Part shown: one piece after another, positions 1 to 12,420 of the stretch
Numbering within the stretch: position 1 is the first letter of the stretch
Layout of the letters: every line of letters begins with the position of its first letter
Source of the DNA: Gracilariopsis chorda
Lineage: Eukaryota; Rhodophyta; Florideophyceae; Gracilariales; Gracilariaceae
Assembly: GCA_003194525.1 (NCBI GenBank)
Contig: NBIV01000232.1
Coordinates: 62,001 to 126,000, forward strand
Reading direction: 5' to 3'
Length of the DNA: 64,000 nt
Made by a program: the position numbers and the translations under genes
The notes under the pieces: generated by a model
Told to the model about the DNA's origin: nothing
The model's input: the letters and a program-made list of their open reading frames with translations, nothing else
Database searches by the model: none

Positions 1-3000
1 TTGACACGATTCTTCGCGCATTCGCTACAGAAACGCACAGTTGCTTAGCAAGCCACCGCCATGGCGGGCCAATAGAAATCCCTTCGCAGAGTTAGGTAGA
101 GTTTTCTCCCACCTGGGTGACCTCCCATGGGGGCGTAGTGTGATAGATGTAACACCCGCGATTGCAGGGAATGTGGTACCACAATCTGTGGGCGGGCTTC
201 GACCTTCCGGACGAGGTAGCTCTTGTCGTCCACCCCGAAAGGGAGATCTTCACCACCGTTAAGACGGGCACGAATCCTCGTGCAGAAGGGGTCATCGAAC
301 TGTTCTCGGATCATCTCTTCCGGTGAAACCGGTACAAATTTTCCCGGTAACAGGTTCTCAGATTCATCTCGCGATGCGAGTAGGTCGTCAAAGTCAGCAT
401 CCTCTTCCCAGTTTTCTGGCCCAGCCTCGACGGCACATTCCGGATCATCCGAGTCTATGGCCATGAAACATGGGACTTCATCATCCTCCGTTGGGAGTGC
501 TTCCCCACTTGTGGGTAAACGCAACAGGGCGTCCGCTTGGGTGTTCTGCGCGCCCTTCTTATAAATGACTTGGAAGTCATATTCCGCGAGGCGGAGTCTC
601 CAGCGCATGAGGCGTCCTGACGGGTCGGAGATATTCATTAACCACCACAGTGAGAAATGATCCGTTTACACGGTGAAGTGAACTCCCATAAGGTAGGGGC
701 GCAGAGTGGTTATCGCCCATATGGCGGCGAGGCACTTCTTCTCCGATACGGAGTAGTTCCGCTCATGTAAATTGAGCAAGCGCGACCAATAACCAATTGG
801 GTGTCGTACCCCATCGGGGGTGGTTTGAAAAAGAGCATACCCGACTTGGTAGTCACTCGAGTCCGTATCTACGGAGTATGGAAACCCAAGTTTTGGGAGA
901 TGTAGGATTGGTGCTGATGTGGCAGCCTCCTTCAAGGATTTAAAGACTTCCGATTGCTCGGGCGTAAATGCTCCCAGTTTTAGGGGGTTCCCCTTTCGCA
1001 ACAACGCGTTCAGGGGCGCTGCGGTATCCGAAAAGTTCCGGATAAACCGTCGAAAGACGTTGACCAGCCCCAAAAAGGAGCGCAGTTCCGTTTGAGTACG
1101 GGGCTCTTTCGCCTCAACGAGGGATTTGACTCGAGCTTTCTCGATTGCTAACCGTCCAGGACGGATAATGTGACCCAGATACTTCACAGTATCTGTGAAA
1201 AACTCGCATTTCCTCAACTTGAGGGTAATTCCCGCATCGCGGAGTACGGTCAGCACGTCTCGGACGTGAGTGAGATGGTCGTCCAACGAGTTGGAGAAGA
1301 TGATAATATCATCAAGGTAGACCAGACAACTCCGCCACTTAAAGCGGTTGAGTAGAATATCTACTGCACGCTGAAAGGTGGCAGGGGCGTTGGTTAGCCC
1401 AAATGGCATCCCCTTGAAGCGGTAAGTTCCTGCGTGGCAGGTGAATGCGGTTTTGTCGCGATCCTTTTGTCTGACAGGTACTTTCCAATCTCCCCAATTG
1501 GCATCGAGAGCCGTGAACACGGTGGCGTCTCCGAGGGAGTCAATACACTCGTCCATACGAGGGATAGGGTACGTGTCCCTAACAGTCACGGCATTGAGCC
1601 GGCGGTAGTCGACACAGAACCTCCAGGTTCCGACGGCCTTCAAAGCCAGTACAAATGGGGATGCCCAGGGTGATTGAGCGGGCTCAATCACACCTGCGGG
1701 GAGCATCTGGTCCACTTGGGACTGCGCCTCTTCCCGAGCTTTTGGACCTGCCCTGTAAGGGGTTTGTGCAACCGGTCACGCGCCGGGGATTAAATCGATC
1801 CAGTGTTCCGTTGCATTAATCTCGCCAAGCGAGCCATCCCACATTGTCGTGAATTCCCATAACATTTTACGGAGTTTGTCGCGGTGCGACTCTGGCATGT
1901 GGCTGAAGTCCAGCGCTTCAAGTGCCTTTTCCGGATCAATCCGGTCGTTGCTAGATGGAGTATTTTCCTGTGGATCAGGTGTGGTTCGCAATTCTGAGTT
2001 ACTCGGTGTGTTCGACGCTGAAGTAGCGGTTTCCTCCCCCTCCTTAGACTTGACGTCTTTGGACGGCGAGGCGAATTCCTCAGAAGAGGTAGTAACTCCG
2101 AGTACATCGGCGGCTGTCATCTTGGTTGGCAGCATTCCCATAGGATGGGGGGTTACACTCCCAATTACTTGGTGTTTTACCAGATACTGGGGGTGTTTGC
2201 CAAGGTTGGCCACCAATATCCGGAAAGGAACATCCGGGTAAATAGAAACAATTCCATTAGCCACCGCCAGCTGGGATTTCTCGTACAACGAGGCAAGGGG
2301 TTGGATGACCCGAAGAACGTGTTGACGGGAATTCACCTGCACCCAGGTTTTGGATTCAGGTGGTATAGAAACGGAGGCAGCGACGCGGAGCTTGGTGGAC
2401 TCGCGGGACGCGGGCGGTGGTTCCTGCGCGGCAGGGAGCGGAACTTGTTTCTGAGAGGATCGCTTTAGCGGGCTGCGAACAATCGGAACCGACGATCCGT
2501 CGTCAAGTTCTACACGCCTGAAGCGGGGCCTGATTGCGTCGACAAATCTGTCGCAGTAATCAAATCCCAGTATAACTGGTGCTGCCAATGAACGGCAAAC
2601 TATGAAGTCCAACTTCACCACAGAGGTACCAAGTCTCACGACGAGGTCCACTGTGCCCACCGTTTGTAACGGATTGTTGTTCGCATCCGAAATGTTGAGG
2701 AACACGTCAGAACGGATACGAGACCGCACAAGCGGGTGTAACAATGATTCCACAAAAAAGTTGGGGCCTGCACCTGTATCCAGGACGGTGAGAAGACTCA
2801 ACATTAACTGCAGATCAAGGCCAAGGTCAGCATAGAACTTATAGTTGCGCTTGGCCATGACCAAGACTCTACCGGGAATCCGGGGAGTTTTGCTCCGTAT
2901 CCACGGGCGACGCAACACACTGAGGTGCCCAGAGTCCGCGTCAGCGATGTCTTTCCTCGAGAGGAATTTCACCGGAGAGCGAGGCGAGGACGCTTCAGGC

Positions 3001-3035
3001 GCCAACAGCCTCTTGTCTGAGAACGCCTCTCCCAA
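1..3035 (-). pseudogene. Ty3/gypsy pol: protease, reverse transcriptase, RNase H, integrase start
   Basis: One frame runs from 3035 to the window edge. The retropepsin motif is LDTGAGPN, followed by VILGFDYCDRF. RT spans about 1715-1000 with MPFGLTNAPATFQR and the catalytic YLDD box. RNase H follows (VDTDSSDYQVG to TDHFSLWWL). The last part is the integrase zinc module: two His (HLSHYAPMGGH), then a Cys just before a stop, with the CxxC pair (CSEC) still readable near base 10. In-frame stops are TGA at 1776-1778, TAA at 666-668 and TAA at 45-47; each is one transition away from CGA or CAA. The first RT aspartate motif is altered (LDANWGDW where LDxxSGYWQ is usual). The protein would replicate the element through cDNA; this copy cannot. 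Confidence 0.88.
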
Positions 3036-3052
3036 AGGGGAGACTCCCTCAG

Positions 3053-5188
3053 TTAGTTTTCCGCCTTCGGCGGTGGGTTGGGTTCCTCGACAACGAGTGC
3101 TTCATCCCGTTGACGGGGGTTTCTATCTGCATAAGCGGGGGTTGCAACGGATGGTTGCGCGATCTCCCGAATCGGGGTGTATGAAGCTTGCCGCGCACGC
3201 GGGGTCTGTGGTAGGGCATGGGAAAAGTCCGTTTTAGCACGGAGGTAGGAAGCCGTCGGGACGGAACGTTTCTCCTCTGTAGTGAGGGCCTCGTAGTTTG
3301 CCACCACCTTGGCCATATCCTTCAGTGAGCAGATACACTAAGGCGAGGTATGGCCATGGGCATACCAAAGGTGGCAAATGAGAGCCAACACCGCCACACG
3401 CGGATTATTATTCCGAGTATCGGAGAAGCGAACCGCAGGGCGTATGTCAGTCCATCCAGGCCGTTCATAACAGAATTAAACGTTTGAAAACGGGAGTCGT
3501 TGGGGTTGGACCTGACCGTTACCACCGTATAGAACGGGTTCTTCTGTTCCCGTATCACGGGTCATCTCCGTCGTTAACGGTAAATCGGTGGTTGGCATCG
3601 ACACACCATCCCCCTGCACTAAATGCACGGTATCAAATCCCTGTCTAGGGTTCCCATCCACAGTGAGCGGGAGCGATGAGGAGTCGCTCTCCATCATCAA
3701 CGCCTTGGCGGATTTAGACCGATTGTTCGGAGTTCTTGGACGAAGTGCATCCCCTTCCGCTCGAGCGTGTTGAACCAGCTGGAGATAGGTGAACCTCCGC
3801 TTATCCTCCCGATAACGGGTAACTAAACTCCGGATTGCCGCGTCAAGACCATCGATGAACATGGTACAGCGCTCCCCAGCGGTGTATACGTTACCACATC
3901 TGTGGAAAGCCTTGTTCAGGCGCACCGAGTAATTGGTCTCGGTCTCTCCAGCACGCTGGCGTTTATCTCGCAAAGCGAGGATAGCCTGCTTAATAGCGGT
4001 GTTTGTGGCGTAAGAACGCAGTAGATACTGCACCGCTTCCGGCCAGCAAATAACTACTCCTTCGGAGGCGCGGAAAGATCCTCTGACAGGGTTGTATTGG
4101 TCCTCCGCCCCTCCCCGTAAGAAATACGGTAAAGCCAAGTAGGCTTGTCCCTCATTCATACCGAGGATATTGGCGTCCGCTTCAAAGCGGGATAGGAAAT
4201 CCAGTACTAGGACCGGGTCCTCTCCAGTAAAATACTGGTTGCGAAGCGAGAGCTGCATTCGCTTAGTGCATTCTCGCACCTTTCTCGTACCACGGGGCGT
4301 ACGTCCAGGTGACGAATCTTCGAGCCGGTAGTACCGGTATGATAATAACTTCCGGTATTCTCGGTTTGTCGGCTTCAACTCCCGGGGACCGGGGTGTCTT
4401 CTCCCCTTCTGACGGGTTCGGATCACACCTTCAGTGGCCGATGACCGCTTCGAGCGGGAGGAGTAGCCTCGCTTCTCGTCCTCCGAGTCGGAGTCCGAGG
4501 AGCTTGAGCTAACCGAATGGTTTCGGGATGAGTCCGACGATGTCGAAGAATCAGTGTCCGAATATTATCGGTGGTGTTTCCGTCGATGACGGCGTTTCTT
4601 CTTCCCAGCAAGCTGGTCGTTGTGCGATGCTTCGTTTACTGGATCATCCTAGAATGGTTTGTCCATGAGGACGAACTGCTCCAGCGTCTCCAGGCAGGCA
4701 CTAATCCGATCAAATCGGGCTTCAACTCCTTCGATGAAGGTGCTGGGTTGCCCCAAACTCTTCAACACGGAGTTGACATCAGACCGTAAAATACGGAGGT
4801 CCTCGGCAACCTCTTTCACAGGGGTTGCCATAACCACCTCTTGGAGGGATTTCAATTCCCCTACAAGGGTGTCGTGGGCGGTCCACAGGGCGCGGAACTG
4901 GGAATCCAGGGATGTCCCCTGGGGGGAGTTGTCGACCGTTCCACGGGAGTTTGATACCGCGACAGCGGGAGTAGATGCATCATTCCCCTTCGGGGGTGAC
5001 AACGAGGGCAAAAGAGTGTTCCGGGGTTCCCGAGGTTGGTTTGAATTCCTCGAAGAGGGACCACCAGCGAAGCTGGAGCCGGTCCACTTCGGAAACCGGG
5101 ATACGAACCGAACTTCGGGGACTTCTCCACCATCGTGGGAACGACTGCGGGTGACTGCACGCTCCGCATCGGAAGGTTGCCTTGACAT
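3053..5188 (-). pseudogene. Ty3/gypsy gag
   Basis: A single frame, different from pol, runs from the ATG at 5188 down to about 3053 (roughly 710 codons). The N-terminal ~180 residues are basic and partly helical. A Lys/Arg- and Ser/Asp-rich low-complexity stretch follows (about 4610-4430). Then comes the retrotransposon gag core (about 4300-3750), recognisable from the QYFTGEDPVLVLDFLSRFE and ETNYSVRLNKAF segments, and a CCHC-type knuckle at 3335-3376. In-frame stops are at 4649-4651 (TAG), about 4567 (TAA), 3476-3478 and 3338-3340 (TAG). Gag would form the particle and bind genomic RNA. The gag/pol frame difference could reflect translational frameshifting in the ancestor, but decay prevents a test. 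Confidence 0.82.
3335..3376 (-). other. Degenerate CCHC zinc knuckle in gypsy gag
   Basis: Read on the minus strand the spacing is C-x2-W-x4-H-x4-C. The second cysteine has become Trp (TGG), and a TAG stop sits just before the last cysteine. The spacing is otherwise exactly that of the nucleocapsid knuckle. Confidence 0.7.
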
Positions 5189-5934
5189 GAGGAGCTACCG
5201 TCACGACGGAGACGATTGCGGAACTTCCGGGAAGTGGAATACAAACCTCGAAAGAGGGGAAACAAATACCGATTCTAAGTCCGGAGACCACTTTGTGGTG
5301 CAATGCCCCAAAGGGAAAAAGCACCGAAAGACGTTCAGGATCTTCCTCTCACGAGGTGAACTTAGTTGGGTAGAGCCCTCCCAGGGGTGTCACGGCGAAG
5401 CCGGTTTGTAAAACCAGGGACGCCTGTCGCGACTTGCGCAGGGAGGTGAAGGCGAAGAATCGGTATCCGCGGGAGCGGAGTGTGATCCTCAGTAGAGGTA
5501 TGTTTCCACGTAAGTGGGGGTGTGTGGACGGATGCGCACACGAGGGCCGCGGATAGCGGGAGGTGCTACCCTATAATGGGAAAAAAGGAAGGGCGGAGAG
5601 GAGGAAGAGAGGACGAAGTGAGTTGCGAGAGCGACGGGGGCGAACGGCGATGCCGGTAACAATATTCCTATACAGGGCGAAAAACCAATGCAATTGGAAT
5701 AATATGACTCCCAGTGATGGGTCCCTTTAGATGTGCAAGGGGATTAGATGTCCCGTGGTTCACGGCGTTTCCCTCCAAGGAGAAGTAGAGCACGCGCGCA
5801 AGCGGTAACAACTAGAGCCAATTCCCCAGGTTGGGGTCGCTTGTTGGGGAAGTTTTATTGGTGCGACGGCAGTGCGCCGTCGCACTAAGTACTAGCTTCC
5901 CAGAAATGGATGTGAAAATAATAAATGAAATTAA
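5189..5934 (-). other. Probable leader and 5' LTR region of the first gypsy element
   Basis: No coding frame is seen. This stretch sits upstream of the gag ATG, where a 5' LTR and primer binding site belong. A CTATAAT word at about 5571-5577 could be a promoter element. Without a second LTR copy, neither the LTR ends nor the primer site can be fixed. Confidence 0.35.
5861..5885. repeat. Perfect 10-bp inverted repeat with 5-nt loop
   Basis: GTGCGACGGC, then AGTGC, then GCCGTCGCAC. It lies in the gap between two related gypsy copies in opposite orientation and may mark an element end. No terminator or regulatory role can be shown. Confidence 0.6.
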
Positions 5935-5939
5935 CTAAA

Positions 5940-7546
5940 ATACTCCACATTCCGTGGGAACATCCACTACTGTGGCCAACCGCCAATTGACCCAAAACCG
6001 TGTCCCACGTGTCCATATCCACCGTTGTGGGGCGTAGTTCATATACACACTACACAACCGATAATATCTGGAAAGCATTGAAGTACCAAGAATCCCTCCC
6101 TGAGGGCGTTGCACTTCAGTTTTGGTCATGGCCAAACGAAACTACAAAGTTTTCGCCGATGTCAGCGTGTCCAACCAGCTAATGCTTCGTCAAATAAATG
6201 TACTAGATACCGGAGCTGCTCCTAACTTAATCCATGTAGATTTGATCTCACAGACTCCTCGGGCTTTTATGCAATATTGTCTAGGCCTTTATATTGCAGA
6301 TGCGAATAATAACCCGTTACATACGGTTGGAATGATTTCACTCATGGTGAGGTTGGGAACTTGCTTGGTACAATTGGAATTTATGGTATGCGAGTCTCTC
6401 GTGGCCCCAGTCATTTTGGGTTGTGGCTTTTGCAACCGTATTGTGAAAGCCATCCGTCCTGGGATTCGAACAGTGGAACTTGAGGATGGGTCTACCATCC
6501 CCATCTTTCGCAAACCCCTGAAAGTTTCCGTGCGGAAACGCGTTCCGTTACCCATTGCTCAGGAGATTCCAAAGAAGGACCCCGTTTCTACAAAACTACG
6601 GGTCGCACAACCAGTCACGATTCCTCCAGAAGCCAAATCATGGATGACAGTTACTAACAAGCAGCACGGGGTGCATGTGGTTCAACCCTTTTTGGGACTC
6701 TACGATCGACGCCAGCGCCCCCTAGCGAATGAGATTATCTCCGTGGAACCGGATTAACCTCTCAAGGTTCTAGTGACCAACTTTGCCAAAACCTCCCAGT
6801 TGTTACTCAAAAACCAGACTCTGGGTTGAGTGCTGCCACACCCGAAAGCAGTCGTGCCGACAGCGGTCTGTATTGCAGAGTTTTTCGTCATGACAGACCC
6901 TAAGGAGGGGTAGGACACCGCTAAAACCGCGGAAGATGGTGGAGTTCCAACCGTGATCTCGGGTTTTGAACGCTCGGAACCTCTAAAGGTTAGCAACCTG
7001 CCACCAGTTACAGAACAAATGAATCCTGTTGAGGAATTAGAGAAGCTTAATCTCTACCATGTTCCCGAATCTCATCAGGAGAAGCTGAGGTACATGCTTC
7101 GTGAATTTAATTCATTGCGAGATGGCTCTCTGGGAACTATAGGGATTACAGAACATTGCATTGATCTGCTTCCAAACACTCAGCGCATTGGGCAACACCC
7201 TTAGAGAGCATTACCGAAAGCTCTGGAAGAAGAAAAGACCCAATTGGAGAAGATGTTACGATCTGGCGTCATTGAGCCCGCCGAATCTTCTAGGGGCTCA
7301 ACAGTGATGTTAGTTCCGAAACCGGATGTATCATGGCGTTTCAGCAGTGATTAAAGACGCTTGACTGCGGTAACTGTCAAGGACGTATATCCGATCCTCT
7401 GGATAGATGAATACATCGACTTCCTTGGAAGTGCAACTATTTTCACAGCCCTCGATGACAATTGGGACGGCAGAGGTAGCGGTAGGCTGTGTGAGAACGG
7501 AAATGAGACAATGCATGTGGTGCTACTGCAATGCGTATCATAGGTG
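5940..7546 (+). pseudogene. Truncated Ty3/gypsy fragment (protease and RT start), relative of the first element
   Basis: MAKRNYK at 6128 starts a protease closely matching the first element's (shared segments VLVMAKRNYK, ADANNNPLHTVG, RLGTCLVQLEF). The active site is LDTGAAPN, and VILGCGFC is the C-terminal motif. A stop after the protease (about 6756) and later frame changes lead to the linker (about 6950-7204, ending TEHCIDLLPN) and the RT start (GVIEPAESS, DVYPILWIDEYID, FTALDDNW). The match ends near 7480-7546, before the YxDD box. It is a dead 5'- and 3'-truncated copy, opposite in strand to its relative. Sequence from 5940 to 6110 shows only weak similarity to the relative's upstream pol region. 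Confidence 0.82.
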
Positions 7547-8495
7547 GTGATGAGTGAGAGTGTCTCTTGAAGCGTGCTGCCATTGTTAGCTATCTCTCCC
7601 GTCGCACTGAAATAGCACTTCACTGTCTGCACATGCGCACGCGATGTCTCACATTCTCCCAGTCTGGGTCATTCCAGCGATAGGATACACTGCATGACGG
7701 TCTTCTCTCTGGCCTGTGCCCTGTACTGCAAACTCACCAGTTCAGCCGCGCAATTCAGTAGCTCACAGTGTGCAATGAATATTTCAGGAAATCCAAACCG
7801 ATCAGCGCAACGACATTCATTCGTTGCTGTGTAACACTTCGTACCGTTCACAACAAGTCTTAAAGGGTTATCCATGCATGCAACGAACAAAGTAGCATAC
7901 AGAGTAACCAGCACTCAGTTGTACACTGTGCGCAACATGCTTGCAATTGTTCGCCAAGTTTGTATGCAAACGTAGCTCATCATAGTTGATAAAGGAGCAC
8001 TGTGACCTCCCGTCACTAATTATGACCAGCTTTGCTTTGCGTATGCCTGTCTTTCGTCTTTAATTTCAGTAACATTCACAGCTTTTGAATACAACCCATC
8101 GTACACCATTACCATCCTCTCTTTGTTTGTGACCATCTATTCTCTAACATCGGCAATCTGCTCTGATATCTAACCCTCCATGGATATCAATATAAATTGT
8201 GCATGTGCATGCAAACGTACTGCATTGACCATTACACAAGTTAACGAGAGTGAGTGGCGTGATTGCCAATGCAAACGGGCTGCACATTCTGCATTTCGAA
8301 GGAGAGCATCTCAGGAGAGGGCTGTTCCTGCATGTCCTCTCCCATCACCCAACTGTCTATAAAAGCCACCAGAACACCTTCCTCCATAACCCCTTCCACC
8401 TCCAACACCACTCGTCACAGAATTCATTCGAAACCTCTATTCACCCCTTCTTTCTGCAACTTGTTACGAGTCCAAAATCCAAGATGAATACCATG
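7547..8495. other. Non-coding spacer between gypsy fragments
   Basis: No ORF here resembles a known protein. The left part begins where the RT fragment breaks off; the right end is where the next element's pol is truncated. Apart from the TATA-like box at 8358-8365, nothing recognisable is present. Confidence 0.5.
8358..8365 (+). promoter_or_regulatory. Possible TATA box
   Basis: TATAAAAG followed by a C-rich stretch (CCACC, CCTCCATAACCCC) resembles a core promoter pointing right. The first ATGs downstream (8483, 8492) run into the reverse complement of a retrotransposon, so any original gene has been cut off. Confidence 0.3.
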
Positions 8496-10062
8496 CTGAG
8501 TAGTTCTTTTCCGCAGTGGTCATAGTACGACTGGCAAACTGCAGAGGATGTATATTCTCATCTTCCTTTTTCTGAGAGAGAACTGCGCCGAGTGAAACAC
8601 TAGAGGCGTCCGTTTCAACAATGAAAGGTTGCTCGAAGTTTGGAAATGAAAGTACCGGAGGCTCAGTCATCTTTTTCTTCAGAACGTGGAAAGCTTCTAG
8701 CATCTCTCCGGTCCAACTCAGCTTCTTATTGCCCGAGGTAGCACTGTGAAGCACGGCGGAGGTCTCAGCAAAGTTTCTGATGAACCTTCGATAGTATCCG
8801 GCTAGTCCCAGAAAAGATCGTAGTTTCGTAGTGGTGGCAGGAATTGGGGCATCCTGGATCTTAGCAATCTTCTCCTGGTCCACGTGCACTCCATCTCCGT
8901 TGATGACATGGCCTAGAAGAGACACCTTCGATAGTGCAAAGAAACATTTGGACAGTTTGAGCTTCAATCCATGCTTCGCAATCCGACCAATCACAGCCTT
9001 CAAGTGAATCACGTGCTCTCTGAGGCTTCTTGAGAATATGACAACGTCATCAATGTAAACCCGAACGAATGGAAGTCCTCTTAGCACATGATCCATCATC
9101 CGTTGAAAGGTGGAAGGGGCATTCATGAGACCAAATGGCATGACTTCGAACATGAAAGTTCCGTATCTGCACACAAAGGTCGTCATCTCTTTGCAATCCT
9201 CAGACATCTTGACTTGCCAGTATCCAGAGAACAGGTCGAGCGTAGTGAAGACACAGCAACCTCCAAGTTCGTCAAAGATCTCTTCCATGCGTGGCAAAGG
9301 CCAGCGGTCAGCTTTCATGACTCTTTTTAGCTCTCTGTAATCGACATAAAACCTTGCGCTTCCATCTTTCTTCGAGGCAATGACAATTGGAAACGACCAA
9401 GCAGAGGCTGAAGGGGTAATGATACCACCTTCGAGAAGAAGATCAATCTCCTTGCGTACGAACTCGTTGTGCTTCGGCGACATCCTCCTGGCTCTGAAGT
9501 AGATTGGTTTGTGAACTGTCAACTCAAAAGAGTGAGAAACAGGCACATCGGCTGGGCGTAAGTCTTTCAATGACCAAGCGATTACATTCGAGTCCTTCAG
9601 ACAAGAAACCAAGTCGTCTCTTTCATCCTCTGAAATGTGCGAGAGTTTTAAAAAGAGTAACTTCTCGTGCTGCTCATCGGTAGTGATGTCCAATTGCGGG
9701 ATCATTTCGGGAGTCTCGCCATGGTTCTTTTCTGTTAGAGCAACCACGAGTTGTTCGTCATCTTCAGAAGCAGTATCAGAGTCAATAGCGGCGTCAGAAT
9801 CTGTAGTGAAGTCGTGGCTATCCGTCTGGAAACCCTCTTCGTCTGAAATCTCGACGCGAGCATAGTCAAAGCCAAGTGTTACTCTTTTTCCATCAATATT
9901 CATCTTCACGTGCTGATTTCCGAGGTCAAGGCAGGCTTGTAACGATTCCAGTGTTGGACAAACCACAATGATGTCGAATGGCGGACCATCAATAACAAGA
10001 AAGTCTAATGGAACGGAGACGCCCTGAAGGATATAGGGATATCGTATAGTATTCCTCTGCAC
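8464..10062 (-). pseudogene. Gypsy pol: reverse transcriptase and truncated RNase H
   Basis: The open frame of about 520 codons has classical chromoviral-type RT blocks: YVDYRELKRV-like FYVDYRELK, FTTLDLFSGYWQVKMSE, MPFGLMNAPSTFQRMMD, the catalytic VYIDDVVIFS, LLGHVINGDGV and LRSFLGLAGYYRRFIRNF. RNase H begins VETDASSVSLGAVLSQ and ends abruptly after TTAEKNYSA; the last ~10 residues come from flanking DNA. The N-terminus continues the protease from another frame. RT residues look intact, but the protein lacks integrase and most of RNase H and could not support transposition. Confidence 0.88.
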
Positions 10063-11555
10063 ACGGCGCTCTGTCCATTGGCAACAGTTATTTTCTTCGT
10101 CGTATGCTTGGGTTCCAGTGCTAGCCTGTCACACTGCTTGGTTGACATAAGGTTTGGAACAGCTCCAGAGTCGAGCAAAGCTTCAGTCTCAGTCCCATAT
10201 ATCATAACGGGGACCGCCTTAAGACGTCTAGGCTGCTTACCGACCGGCCCAACAAAAGGCCGTCGAACATTGCTTTTGCGACCGATGAGCTTACGAATCT
10301 CTTTCTTCGCATCATCTGCGTCTCCTCTGATAAGTTGTCCAAAGGTTAGTCCGGAAGAGGCATTCGCGAGCTCAGTGAGAACGTTATATTTGCTTGCATG
10401 GTCTTGAAGACTCTGCTTCTTCGACTTTCTCTGTTTCGGCTTCTTGACTTTCTGTTCATGAACCTTAGGTCTCCGAACTCTCTCTTCGTATCTTGTTGGA
10501 TTGAGCAAAAGCCGGATGGGTGCACCACCGTCTGATCGGCGCTGCTTAGGCAACGCTTCACCGTCAGCACTTCTCTTGGTTGTGGCAACTACATCAGCAT
10601 TCCCGGCGTTTTCGGTGACAATTGATACGGGGTCGGATCCTTTCTGAAGACTAGATGCTGACTATTTAGATTCCTCATTGGTATCCCATACTTTGCGGGT
10701 CTCTTCGGGTCGGATTATTCGCCAACAAGTGATCTCTGAGTGTCCAATTTTCCCACAATGCGGGCGCCGCGTATCTCGGTGCGGATTAGAGTCACATTGT
10801 GAGGCATAATATCCGGGCTTCCTGCAGTATTAACAAACCTTTTCGTAGTGTCGACGCTCCGTCTGTGTCTTCTTAACCATTAATGACAGCTGAGCAAACT
10901 GCTCAGAGAGTTTGTCGACCTTAGACTCCAAAGCATGAGAGATAGTTTCTTCAGATGACCTGTGGTTTTGGACAATACGCTTAGGTGGGGTACTTAATGA
11001 AACGTAGTTCCCCATTGCTTTCCGGGCAGCATTGAAGGCTTTCAATTGAACCTTCAACTCATCATATTCATCAGCGCCACGGAAAACAACGGACTGGGCT
11101 AGATCAGCGTATTCCATTACAGCTTTCTTCAAAAGACCAAACTTAGCCTTAGCGTTGAATCCTGCCTTTAGGAAGAGGTTGTCCATATAGGTCAAGAAAC
11201 GAATCAAGTCTGCATAATCCAATTTAGCAGAAATTGCAAGGCGTATATCTTCCTCAGGCTCCTCGGCTTTTCCAAAAAGATCGATGAAAGCTTGCTTAAC
11301 GGAGCGGTAGTCCTTTGCTTGTTCCGAAAGTGAACCATTAACAGCATAAGAATCATAGTAGAACTCAAAGGCGTTGTTCTCAAGGAAACCAAGCAACTCA
11401 AGTGCCATGCCCTCGTCAGTCTTTCCTCTCATCGCAACATTCTCAAAGTAAAAGAAGAACTTTACGACGTCAATAGAAGAAACGTCATAAGAAATAAATG
11501 CAGCGTTAGAGTCAGAAGAGCTCCGTCCTCGAGAGTACCATGTGGGCGCCATCAC
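10005..11555 (-). pseudogene. Gypsy gag-protease
   Basis: A frame from the ATG at 11555 gives a gag core (FYFENVAMRGKTDEGMALEL, ALEL/FLENNAFEFYYDS). Two zinc knuckles follow near 10835-10740. The first has Tyr where His is expected and a TAA just after its first Cys (10830-10832). The second lacks its first Cys (Arg). A further stop lies near 10664. A basic linker (VRRPKVHEQKVKKPKQRKS) leads to a retropepsin motif LLDSGAVPNLMS. The protease then runs out of frame at about 10040; its C-terminal half continues in the pol frame, overlapping 10005-10062. The split falls inside the protease fold, which favours a mutation over programmed frameshifting. Confidence 0.82.
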
Positions 11556-11759
11556 AGGACGGTGACGCAGGGGGCCAAAAAGTTGTAATAATAAAAGCCA
11601 AAAGGGTGCTCTTCGTAGCTAAAAGCCCCAAAACAAGTTGAAAACAGTGGGATCAAAAGAACTAAACCCACTCGATGAAATAAAACAACACTAGGGAGAG
11701 CAAGAGGCTCAATTCCCAAATAAAACTTCTTAACTTCTTGTTGAAACGGCGCGCAACCC

Positions 11760-12420
11760 AAGAATTATGTCAAGGATCACTAAGGGTCAGACCCTTGGCT
11801 TCCGGTCAGACACTCCGGATGTGAAGTGGATTCTGCAGCCTACCTACCTCTGCACTAACCAGAAGCAGGCGCATACAATCTTTGCAGGGCTTCCCGAGGA
11901 GAGCTACTAACAGCGGGATATGCTTTCACTCTATACCCAAGCTGGCCCTTTGCAGGAAAGGTTGCACGGCACCTCGTCTGCGGATAGCTTCCCGTCAAGT
12001 ACTTCCGTCCGGAAATCACCAGGTCTTTCGACCGACACCGTTATCCGAGCAAAGCTCCGGTGGGGCTCATAGACGACAGAAACACCTTTGGTACACACTA
12101 CCCCTCTCCCGTCCACGCCTAAGGCGCTTCAACCGGTCTTAGCCACGGTACTTCCCCACCCTATTGGACAACTAGCGGCACACGCCTCACTAGAAGCCCT
12201 TTATCCAGCGGCGAACGCCTCACTGGTTGTTGATGGTAGTTGAAGTGGCTGAAGGTTGATAGGGGGTGAGGCTTAGATGTTGGTCGATTGTTGAGGTGAG
12301 TTCAGACCGAAGTCCGAAGCTCAGAACCTCTTTTTATAGTGTTTAGAGGCACTACAAACGAGCCAAATACGCATTTCTACTTGCTAGTTACTCATGTGTG
12401 CGTCTAGGTTACTCCATTTG
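11760..12420 (-). other. Probable 5' LTR of the second gypsy element
   Basis: This non-coding sequence lies directly upstream of gag on the minus strand. It holds a TATA-like box where transcription would start. The exact ends cannot be set because the 3' LTR is absent. Confidence 0.4.
12330..12339 (-). promoter_or_regulatory. TATA-like box of gypsy LTR
   Basis: On the minus strand the word is CTATAAAAAG, about 780 bases upstream of the gag ATG. This suits an LTR promoter driving the leftward element. Confidence 0.4.

Larger units (their letters stand above)
1..5900 (-). mobile_element. Ty3/gypsy LTR retrotransposon, decayed, cut by window edge
   Basis: Gag lies right of pol and both read leftward, so the element is on the minus strand and its 3' part (integrase core, 3' LTR) is beyond base 1. 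Order in element direction is gag (5188 to 3053), then in another frame protease, reverse transcriptase, RNase H and the start of integrase. This is the standard Ty3/gypsy order, where integrase follows RNase H. The gag/pol frame change falls at about 3035-3053. The 5' LTR should lie within about 5400-5900, but no second copy is in the window, so the right border is a guess. Several in-frame stops show the copy cannot make a full polyprotein. Confidence 0.85.
8496..12420 (-). mobile_element. Second Ty3/gypsy LTR retrotransposon, 3'-truncated
   Basis: Element direction is leftward: LTR candidate (about 12420-11760), gag (11555), protease (about 10230-10005), then RT and RNase H (10062-8496). 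The similarity stops inside RNase H right after TTAEKNYSA at about 8496, so integrase and the 3' LTR are missing. Its protease (LLDSGAVPN) and gag differ clearly from the first element, so this is another gypsy lineage. The two CCHC knuckles and the RT are each damaged by only a few changes, so it looks less decayed than the element at 1-5.9 kb. Confidence 0.84.

Noticed and set aside
10005..10062. Programmed frameshift between gypsy protease and RT
   Set aside because: The overlap lies inside the protease fold, which would cut the enzyme; a plain indel mutation is more likely.
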